Shown here piece by piece: positions 1-4,917 of a DNA stretch of 5,047 nucleotides (position 1 is the first letter of the stretch; each line of letters starts with the position of its first letter). The DNA is taken from assembly GCA_002392275.1 (NCBI GenBank), contig DGGQ01000137.1, positions 1 to 5,047 of the forward strand, given 5' to 3'. Made by a program: the position numbers and the translations under genes. This DNA is from Treponema sp. UBA3870. GTDB lineage: Bacteria > Spirochaetota > Spirochaetia > Treponematales > Treponemataceae. A model generated the notes under the pieces. The model had not been told where the DNA came from. It saw nothing but the letters and a program-made list of their open reading frames with translations, and searched no databases.

Positions 1-1085
1 GTTTCAAGACCTACAAGCTTCATTCCGAAATCATCAATCAAAGCTGCGGCTGCAAAACTTCTTCCGGTTCCACCACAGATGAAGACACGCTTTCCCTCAA
101 GCCTTGTCCTGATTTTTGCGACAAGAGGCTCAATCCTTTCGTGCTCACGTGAAATGATTTCCTCAACCTCTTTTTCTTTTCCGATGACTTTTGCAATTCC
201 CCTGTACCACTTGTCAGTGTTGCGAATTCCAATCGGCATGACGGTGTGTGAATAAGGGATTCCGTAATCCTCTTCCAGTGTTTTCATAAACTCGTCAGCG
301 AAAACTTTGCATATTGAAGTTGAAGCGACTGCCTGGGGAATGCGTTTTATTTTTTCGAGCGAACTGTAGAACGGAATGTAGTTTACTTCTGCGCCAATCA
401 ATGAAAGCATGCGCTCCATTTCCTTTTGGTCCGCAAAACTTACGGTCGTCGGTGCAAAAAGATTAACAAGATTCGGAACAGTCGGCTTTTTTTCTTTCTT
501 CAGAATGTATTTATTAATAGAAAGAAACGCAGCGTCAAAACCACTCGCACATATTTTTGATTTGAATCCCTCGCAGTGAATCGGAATGATTGTCGCGCTC
601 GGATATTGATTTCCCAAGTCATTACAGATTGAATCAATGTCGTCACCGATAATTCCGGACGCACATGACGCGTACACAAAAATCAGCTTCGGATTATAAC
701 GCTCCACAGCCTTCTGTACAGATTCACGCAATTTCTGTTCACCGCCGAACACGACACTTTTTTGGTCAAGATTTGTTACAATTATTCTTGGATTCTTTAT
801 ATATTTTTCACCGCGGTGAGCCTGTCCGACCCTGTACATATCAACAGCCATAATTGTACAACCCACGCAGCCCTGTGGCGAATGGGAAATAAAAACTGAA
901 TCCTCAAGCGACATGAGGCAAGCCATGCTGTTAATCTGTTGGCACTGAAGTCCCTGTGAAAAACTTCTGTCTGCACGTTTCAAACATTTGCCAGCAAACT
1001 TTTCCTGCGCCTCTGCACTGGATCCGCCGAAATCATTAACGCGACCTTCCTTGCTTTCTCGAACTCCTGAATACTGAACAGCCAC
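1..1085 (-). CDS. Nitrogenase component 1-like protein (NifD/NifE fold), 3' end cut by the window edge
   Basis: Read on the minus strand with plus-strand triplets starting at multiples of 3, the frame is open from a GTG at 1085-1083 to the left edge, giving 361 residues without the C-terminus. Family signatures: RSFSQ followed by Cys48; SHSPQGC with Cys73; ASCASGIIGDDI with Cys141, aligning with NifD ECPIGLIGDDI; HCEGF with Cys171, matching NifD RCEGF; STSIC with Cys259, exactly 15 residues before YGIP, as NifD Cys275 is; and LEGKRVFICGGTGRS, matching NifD LEGKRVMLYIGG. Cys48/73/141 match the P-cluster ligands of NifD or the Fe-S ligands of NifE; the 25-residue Cys48-Cys73 spacing is that of NifE. 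Residues at the NifD Gln191 and His195 positions are Cys179 and Phe183, so a true dinitrogen-reducing NifD is unlikely. It is probably a cytoplasmic reductase subunit or cofactor scaffold needing a second subunit and a NifH-like Fe protein, neither visible here. D-type and E-type cannot be separated without the C-terminus. Confidence 0.88.
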   Translation of the reverse strand, partial: MAVQYSGVRESKEGRVNDFGGSSAEAQEKFAGKCLKRADRSFSQGLQCQQINSMACLMSLEDSVFISHSPQGCVGCTIMAVDMYRVGQAHRGEKYIKNPRIIVTNLDQKSVVFGGEQKLRESVQKAVERYNPKLIFVYASCASGIIGDDIDSICNDLGNQYPSATIIPIHCEGFKSKICASGFDAAFLSINKYILKKEKKPTVPNLVNLFAPTTVSFADQKEMERMLSLIGAEVNYIPFYSSLEKIKRIPQAVASTSICKVFADEFMKTLEEDYGIPYSHTVMPIGIRNTDKWYRGIAKVIGKEKEVEEIISREHERIEPLVAKIRTRLEGKRVFICGGTGRSFAAAALIDDFGMKLVGLE

Positions 1086-1092
1086 TTTCGAA

Positions 1093-1097
1093 CTCCT
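1093..1097 (-). promoter_or_regulatory. Ribosome binding site fixing the GTG start of the nitrogenase-like gene
   Basis: The minus strand reads AGGAG here, 7 bases before the GTG at 1085-1083. Two in-frame ATG codons further upstream (1235-1233 and 1217-1215) have no Shine-Dalgarno sequence, and the residues they would add do not resemble the family. GTG is therefore preferred, although the frame remains open upstream to a TGA at 1256-1254. Confidence 0.7.
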
Positions 1098-1308
1098 AAA
1101 AATCACCGGGGAAACTTGTCTGAACACATTCGTCAAACCGAAAGCCCACAGCTTTTTTAACGTATCCACAATATTAAGAACACGTAGTTGATAATCGCCA
1201 ACTCCGACGCAGTGCATCGGGGCTGATTTTCTCATAAGGTATCGCAGTCGGTTTCAATCCCCTTTTACAACGCGAAACGTCAGGATGTTGAACCCTCGCA
1301 CGAATAAA

Positions 1309-1323
1309 GTTTGCGACGCAAAC
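1309..1323. repeat. Perfect 7-bp inverted repeat with a 1-base centre
   Basis: The plus strand reads GTTTGCG, A, CGCAAAC. With a single central base it cannot fold into a tight hairpin using all pairs, so it could equally be a protein-binding operator. Part of it (1315-1320) is also complementary to 1351-1356, an alternative pairing. Confidence 0.6.
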
Positions 1324-1326
1324 CCG

Positions 1327-1353
1327 GCATAAATAAAAGTCGCTTTTTTATGC
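1327..1353 (-). repeat. AT-rich hairpin in the NifX-like/nitrogenase-like spacer
   Basis: On the minus strand GCATAAAAAAG pairs with CTTTTATTTATGC around a CGA loop, giving about ten pairs with one bulged A. It lies about 60 bases after the NifX-like stop codon. It is not followed by a U tract on the minus strand, so it is not a standard intrinsic terminator. It could slow RNA polymerase, protect mRNA ends, or be one state of a switching leader. Confidence 0.5.
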
Positions 1354-1412
1354 GTCTTATCTACACCTTTAAAAGATTCGGGAACCTTAAAAAATAAATT
1401 CTCAAGCCCCCC

Positions 1413-1811
1413 CTATTTGCTGTAATATGCTGATAACTTTTTTAATGCTTCATCCACTGGCACTTCCACATCGAACACGCTGATTGCATGACGCTCAAAC
1501 TGACGGATAACGTTTCTTCCAAATCGAGCCGCGACCACCGCCGTGCAGTCCAGAAGCAAATCCACCGCAGGAGAAGATTCCGCACCTCCGCAGGAACATC
1601 CGTGACCGGAACCATCGCCACATCCAGATGAAGATTTCTGTCCGCAGTCTTGATTTTGCTCCACAGTTTTCGATTCGGTCGGAACGACACGTTCTTCTAT
1701 AAAAGTGAAGGTGCCATCCACAAGCTGATAAATCTTAAATGTGGATGCCTTTCCGAAGTGGGTATCAACATTTTTTCCATCGCTTGTCGCAAATGCAATC
1801 TTCACATCCAT
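1413..1811 (-). CDS. NifX/NafY-type iron-molybdenum cofactor-binding family protein with a Cys/Gly-rich insert
   Basis: A 132-residue protein of the dinitrogenase FeMo-cofactor biosynthesis family, which includes NifX, NafY and the NifB C-terminal domain. These small cytoplasmic proteins carry or store nitrogenase cofactor precursors. The N-terminus shows the family strand and His motif, IAFATSDGKNVDTHFGKA (residues 5-22, His18). The C-terminal half shows LLLDCTAVVAARFG (residues 85-98) and VPVDEALKKL (residues 117-126), as in the family. Between them lies a polar segment with Cys56, Cys64, Cys72 and Cys74 plus His70, rich in Gly and Ser; it could bind metal or an Fe-S precursor, which is inference. 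The start is ATG at 1811-1809, preceded 7 bases earlier by GGAG in a GGGAGAG site (plus positions 1817-1823). Its own promoter lies just upstream. The next gene downstream is nitrogenase-like, which supports a cofactor role. Many proteins of this family occur in organisms without nitrogenase, so the exact cargo is unknown. Confidence 0.85.
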   Translation of the reverse strand: MDVKIAFATSDGKNVDTHFGKASTFKIYQLVDGTFTFIEERVVPTESKTVEQNQDCGQKSSSGCGDGSGHGCSCGGAESSPAVDLLLDCTAVVAARFGRNVIRQFERHAISVFDVEVPVDEALKKLSAYYSK

Positions 1812-1860
1812 ATTTACTCTCCCATTTTTTTACAGCACCGTGAATTACTTTTTTTCCATA

Positions 1861-1889
1861 TTTATAATATTATTAACCTATCTTGTCCA
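1861..1889 (-). promoter_or_regulatory. Sigma-70-type promoter for the NifX-like gene
   Basis: On the minus strand a -35 box TGGACA (plus 1884-1889, 5 of 6 consensus) is followed by exactly 17 bases and a -10 box TATAAA (plus 1861-1866, 5 of 6). Transcription would begin near 1853-1855, leaving a leader of about 40 bases with a good ribosome binding site before the ATG at 1811. The -35 box lies in the centre of an inverted repeat, so the promoter is probably controlled. Confidence 0.65.
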
Positions 1890-1896
1890 TAGGTTA
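1874..1896. promoter_or_regulatory. Candidate operator: perfect inverted repeat TAACCTAT-N7-ATAGGTTA over the -35 box
   Basis: Arms of 8 bp (1874-1881 and 1889-1896) are perfectly inverted around a 7-base centre. The centre and inner arm contain most of the -35 box of the NifX-like promoter, so a dimeric protein bound here would be expected to block RNA polymerase. The regulator is not encoded in the window and I cannot name it from the site alone. As RNA it would form an 8-bp stem, but it would lie upstream of the predicted transcript start, which favours a DNA site. Confidence 0.6.
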
Positions 1897-1922
1897 TTTA
1901 TACTTCTTTTTTATTGCTCGTT

Positions 1923-1929
1923 ATAGGTT
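1923..1929. promoter_or_regulatory. Extra ATAGGTT half-site upstream of the operator
   Basis: The plus strand repeats the operator half-site ATAGGTT, 34 bases (about three helical turns) from the matching arm at 1889-1895. No inverted partner is found at the N7 spacing on either side. It could be an auxiliary half-site or chance in AT-rich DNA. Confidence 0.25.
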
Positions 1930-1966
1930 TTAAATATAAGACAAAATCGAAAATCTGGATTTTTTT

Positions 1967-1990
1967 CAAGGTCCACACAAAAGGACTTTG
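1967..1990. repeat. Hairpin 30 bases after the MATE stop codon
   Basis: The plus strand reads CAAGGTCC, an 8-base loop, then GGACTTTG: seven pairs with one mismatch. On the minus strand, the direction of the MATE gene, it is followed by A residues rather than a U tract, so it is not a typical intrinsic terminator for that gene. On the plus strand it is followed by GAAATTTTT. It may be an mRNA 3' stabiliser or a weak terminator that separates the transporter operon from the NifX-like promoter. Confidence 0.35.
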
Positions 1991-2020
1991 GAAATTTTTA
2001 TGTTGGCACTTTCATCAACT

Positions 2021-3376
2021 TTATGTCTGGGAAGCCGAATAAGATGAGCGGACATTAAGTTTTAACTTGCGTCTCAAATAAATCACCTCGAACACGAGCG
2101 TCGGGGGCCATGAAAAAGGATAAGCAAGCGCAACAGCCAGCGACGAGTCTGTAATTCTTGATACAATAAAAAGGTAGATTTGGCGCATTACAACAAAGCC
2201 CAAAAAAGTGATTATCGTCGGAACCGTGCTGTAGCCAAGTCCCTGAGAAATCTGGCAGAAAACCATGGTGCCGAAACAGAAAATATAAAAACTTGCAGAG
2301 GCGCGGACGAACATTGCTCCATACTGTATAACCGATTTCTCTGGATTAAAGATTGAAATCAAGAAAGGGGCAAATCCAGTTAGAATTCCAGAAACAATAA
2401 TTACCTCCGACACTCCCAGGATGCAGGCAGATTTTATTCCGCAGTAAACTCTGTCCATTTTTCCGGCCCCATAGTTTTGAGCGGTGAAGGTCATCGCTGT
2501 CTGGCAGATGCTTACCATTACAAGAATCGAAATCTCATCAAAGCGTGCGTAAACTGCCCATCCCGCCATGCAGTCCGCTCCGAACTTGTTGATATACCGC
2601 TGCATAAATGTGTTTGAAAAATTCAAAAGCATACTGGAAATGGCACTGGGTAATCCTATTTTTAAAACAGAAGCCAATGCGGTTGATGAAAATTGTTTTT
2701 TTATTTTGACTCCAGAATTTAATCCCAATTTTTTAAGATGGGATGATAAAATAATAAAAGCAAGCGATGCGGAAAATGCTTCGGAAATGACAGTAGCAAA
2801 AGCGGCACCGTTCAATCCGAGTTTAAAAATCCGAATAAAAATAAAATCAAGAATTATATTCAGGATTACAGAGATCACTAGAATGCAAAACGGCTTTTTT
2901 GAATCTCCAGTGGCACGTAAAAGTCCTGCGCACAAATTATAAAATAGAACAAAAATCACTCCGCAAAAATAGAATCGCAGATATAAAACAGCCTCGGAAA
3001 AAACTTCATTCGGCACATTAATCATTCTGAGCATCAGCGGGGAAATTATAATGCCAAATCCTGTAAGAAAAGTTCCTAAAACTATAGATGAAATCAAGAC
3101 TGTGTGAACGGTATTTAAAAGACGTTTTTTATCTTTTGCGCCAAAAGCCTGCGAAACGACAACTCCCGCTCCGTTTGCAAGTCCGTTAAAAAAACCGATC
3201 ACTGTAAAAATGATGTTTCCGCTTGCCCCGATTGCAGCCAGCGACAGACTGCCCACATAGTTTCCAACAACCCAGCTATCTGTCATGCTATATAAAATCT
3301 GGAAAAAATTTCCAAACAAAAGAGGTAGCGAGAATTTTACAAAAATGGGAATTATGCGGCCGTCTGTCATGTTCAT
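2021..3376 (-). CDS. MATE family multidrug/cation-coupled efflux protein (DinF/NorM-like)
   Basis: With the ATG at 3376-3374 the protein is 451 residues, the usual MATE length, with about 12 hydrophobic helices and the two-lobe internal repeat. Family features: N-terminal MTDGRI then FSLPLLFGNFFQ (residues 15-26), Asp33 and VVGNYVG in helix 1, VVSQAFGAKDKKR (residues 73-85), and GLLRATGDSKKPF (residues 151-163) closing the first lobe. The second lobe repeats the pattern with LKIGLPSAISS and TAQNYGAGKMDR. It sits in the inner membrane and exports organic compounds in exchange for Na+ or H+; the substrate cannot be read from sequence. The frame is open upstream to 3538, but that part overlaps the ATPase gene and is not MATE-like, so I reject the longer start. 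The ATG lies 7 bases after the ATPase stop. The nearest GGAG is about 19 bases upstream, so translation probably depends on coupling to the ATPase gene. Confidence 0.93.
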   Translation of the reverse strand: MNMTDGRIIPIFVKFSLPLLFGNFFQILYSMTDSWVVGNYVGSLSLAAIGASGNIIFTVIGFFNGLANGAGVVVSQAFGAKDKKRLLNTVHTVLISSIVLGTFLTGFGIIISPLMLRMINVPNEVFSEAVLYLRFYFCGVIFVLFYNLCAGLLRATGDSKKPFCILVISVILNIILDFIFIRIFKLGLNGAAFATVISEAFSASLAFIILSSHLKKLGLNSGVKIKKQFSSTALASVLKIGLPSAISSMLLNFSNTFMQRYINKFGADCMAGWAVYARFDEISILVMVSICQTAMTFTAQNYGAGKMDRVYCGIKSACILGVSEVIIVSGILTGFAPFLISIFNPEKSVIQYGAMFVRASASFYIFCFGTMVFCQISQGLGYSTVPTIITFLGFVVMRQIYLFIVSRITDSSLAVALAYPFSWPPTLVFEVIYLRRKLKLNVRSSYSASQT

Positions 3377-3383
3377 GATGATT

Positions 3384-4166
3384 TTAAATATTGTACTCCG
3401 GTTCAAGCGAAACAAAGCGGGAAAGGAAATTTCTGGTCCGCTCTTCTTTTGGACGGAAAAATATTTCATCAGGAGTACCCTGCTCAACGACAACTCCGCC
3501 GTCCATAAAGTAAACCCTGTCCGCCACTTCCCTTGCAAAATTCATCTCGTGTGTTACGATAATCATTGTGATTTTTCTTTCCGCAACTTTTTTAATCAGC
3601 TGCAAAATTTCTCCAACAAGTTCGGGATCAAGCGCGCTCGTAGGTTCGTCAAAGAGAATGACATCCGGGTTCAATGCAATTGCACGGGCAATTCCAACAC
3701 GCTGCTGCTGTCCTCCCGAAAGTTTGCTAGGATAATAATCTAGCCTGTTTGAAAGGTTTACCCATTCCAGCGACTCCCGCGCAATTTTTTCTGCATCCTT
3801 TTTATTTATGTGACGGACAATGGTAAGACCTACCATAACATTTTCAAGTACGGTCATATTTGAAATTAGATTATAGTTTTGAAATACAAAAGCCGTTTTC
3901 TTTGTCAGTTCAAAAACAGATTTTTTTGAGGGCTTTGCAGAATCAACAGAAATTCCACCAAGTTCTATTGTTCCATAATCAGCCTTTTCCAGAAAATTAA
4001 TCGTTCTCAAAAGTGTTGTTTTCCCTGAACCGCTCGGTCCTAGAATCACGGCGACCTCACCCTTGTTTACTTCAAGCGAAACGCCTTTCAAAATTTCATT
4101 CTGACCAAATTTCTTTTTTATATTACTGATTTTTAGCAACGCTTTTTTATTGTCTGATTCATTCAT
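3384..4166 (-). CDS. Polar amino acid ABC transporter ATP-binding protein (GlnQ/TcyN-like)
   Basis: A 260-residue ATPase that powers uptake through the two permeases encoded just upstream. All ABC motifs are present: Walker A GPSGSGKTT (residues 43-51), Q-loop Gln96 in VFQNYNL, signature LSGGQQQR (149-156), Walker B VILFDE (169-174), D-loop SALD (177-180) and switch His206 in IIVTHEM. The NYNL and NMTVLENV segment after the Q-loop is typical of the polar amino acid uptake subfamily. Length is slightly above the usual 240-250 because of a short polar N-terminus and an acidic tail (EPEYNI). The start is ATG at 4166-4164 with AGGAG (plus 4174-4178) 7 bases before it. It follows permease 2 by 30 bases and precedes the MATE gene by 7. 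Cytoplasmic face of the inner membrane. The amino acid transported is not determined. Confidence 0.95.
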   Translation of the reverse strand: MNESDNKKALLKISNIKKKFGQNEILKGVSLEVNKGEVAVILGPSGSGKTTLLRTINFLEKADYGTIELGGISVDSAKPSKKSVFELTKKTAFVFQNYNLISNMTVLENVMVGLTIVRHINKKDAEKIARESLEWVNLSNRLDYYPSKLSGGQQQRVGIARAIALNPDVILFDEPTSALDPELVGEILQLIKKVAERKITMIIVTHEMNFAREVADRVYFMDGGVVVEQGTPDEIFFRPKEERTRNFLSRFVSLEPEYNI

Positions 4167-4196
4167 ATTAAATCTCCTAAAAATTCTAAACTTTGG

Positions 4197-4904
4197 TTAC
4201 CCGATTTCCTTTCTGAATTTTTTTGTGTATTTTTCATATTTTCGCAGGGCCGTTTCCACAAAAATATTTATTATCCAATAAATTAACGCGGCGGCGAGAT
4301 ATGCCTCAAAAAACATATAAGTTGTTTCCGCAGGTTTTGTACAGCCGACCATAACATCGACAACACCGATTGCAACGACCACCGAAGAATTCTTTATACA
4401 CCCAAGAATCAGATTTGTCAGATGAGGAAGCGCCGCCGGAATCAGCTGAGGAATAATCACTTTAAAGACAATCTGATATTCTTTCATACCGATGCTTTTT
4501 CCAGCTTCCCATTGACCTTTGTCTATAGAGAGCAGGGAACTTCTCATCACTTCCTCCATTGCGCACACTTGTCCCATTGTCATCGCAAAAATTGCTATCC
4601 AGATAATGTTGATGTCTTTAATGGAAGTTTTCCAGTGAAAAAAATTTTGCCATGTTCCGTAAAAAAGCAAAAAAATCATATTGTAAATAAGCAGCGCAAC
4701 GACAATCGGAACACCGCGGTAAATCGTCACAAAGCCTGTAATAATTTGGCTCGCAATTTTTACTTTCTTAAATCTGATATAAGCCAGAAGGGTTCCTAAA
4801 ATCAGACCTAAAGCAAGCGGAATAAAAACAAGTTTCAGTGTATTTGGAATATAGATAATTCCATTTTTAAAACTGTCAGCAAAACATTCAAAATCAATTT
4901 CCAT
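4197..4904 (-). CDS. Polar amino acid ABC transporter permease (HisM/GlnP family), complete
   Basis: A 235-residue inner-membrane permease. It has the family N-terminus (ADSFKNGIIYIPNTLKL, residues 9-25), a hydrophobic first helix after it, YRGVPIVVALL (62-72) where the family has FRGTP, and the cytoplasmic EAA loop with GQWEAGKSIGM (130-140) and VIIPQ (149-153), which docks on the ATPase. Helices follow to a basic C-terminus (KKFRKEIG). The family often has AEIYRGALLS before the EAA loop; here it reads MEEVMRSSLLS, still compatible. The frame is open 13 codons further to an ATG at 4943, but the internal ATG at 4904-4902 has a perfect AAGGAG six bases before it, and the longer version would overlap the upstream permease, so 4904 is chosen. 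It pairs with the partial permease upstream as a likely heterodimer, an arrangement used by cystine and cationic amino acid importers. Confidence 0.93.
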   Translation of the reverse strand: MEIDFECFADSFKNGIIYIPNTLKLVFIPLALGLILGTLLAYIRFKKVKIASQIITGFVTIYRGVPIVVALLIYNMIFLLFYGTWQNFFHWKTSIKDINIIWIAIFAMTMGQVCAMEEVMRSSLLSIDKGQWEAGKSIGMKEYQIVFKVIIPQLIPAALPHLTNLILGCIKNSSVVVAIGVVDVMVGCTKPAETTYMFFEAYLAAALIYWIINIFVETALRKYEKYTKKFRKEIG

Positions 4905-4910
4905 AATTTT

Positions 4911-4917
4911 CTCCTTA
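4911..4917 (-). promoter_or_regulatory. Ribosome binding site overlapping the upstream stop codon (TAAGGAG)
   Basis: The minus strand reads TAAGGAG: the TAA stop of the upstream permease (4917-4915) runs into the AGGAG that serves the next permease, 6 bases before its ATG. This fixes the start of the second permease at 4904 and implies translational coupling of the two membrane subunits. Confidence 0.8.

Larger units (their letters stand above)
1086..1412 (-). other. 327-base spacer without a recognisable gene; structured leader or dispersed-repeat candidate
   Basis: This gap between the NifX-like stop and the nitrogenase-like GTG is long for a minus-strand pair with related functions. The only recognisable site is the ribosome binding site at its downstream end. 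It contains several inverted repeats (1309-1323, 1327-1353, and 1315-1320 with 1351-1356) that cannot all form together. It is also open in the frame shared by both flanking genes, apart from the NifX-like TAG and one TGA at 1256-1254. I recognise no protein family in either open piece and no known riboswitch class. Possible explanations are a cis-acting RNA leader, a decayed gene, or a copy of a dispersed intergenic repeat. I see no convincing promoter in it. Confidence 0.5.

Noticed and set aside
38..232. Short minus-strand open frame inside the nitrogenase-like gene
   Set aside because: It is an alternative frame of a region whose main frame carries clear nitrogenase component 1 motifs.
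1..1085. Classical nifD of a Mo-nitrogenase
   Set aside because: The NifD Gln191 and His195 positions are Cys and Phe, and the Cys48-Cys73 spacing follows NifE rather than NifD.
1283..1295. tRNA T-arm-like GGGTTCAACATCC on the minus strand
   Set aside because: The arm has only four weak pairs, and no acceptor, D or anticodon arms can be placed around it.
1086..1412. Known riboswitch (cobalamin, SAM, Moco) upstream of the nitrogenase-like gene
   Set aside because: Some pieces look similar by eye, such as GATGCACTG and TATCAACT, but the ordered conserved boxes and the pairing scheme of these classes are not present.
1967..1990. Intrinsic terminator for the MATE operon
   Set aside because: The hairpin exists, but on the transcribed strand it is followed by A residues, not a U tract, so it is kept only as a hairpin.
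2568..2942. Plus-strand open frame of 124 codons opposite the MATE gene
   Set aside because: Antisense shadow of a clear membrane protein; no family resemblance. The same applies to the open frames at 3285-3743, 4422-4799, 665-853 and 1650-1926 on the plus strand.
3377..3538. 54-residue N-terminal extension of the MATE protein
   Set aside because: It overlaps the end of the ATPase gene in another frame, is not hydrophobic or MATE-like, and the remaining protein already has the full family length and normal N-terminus.
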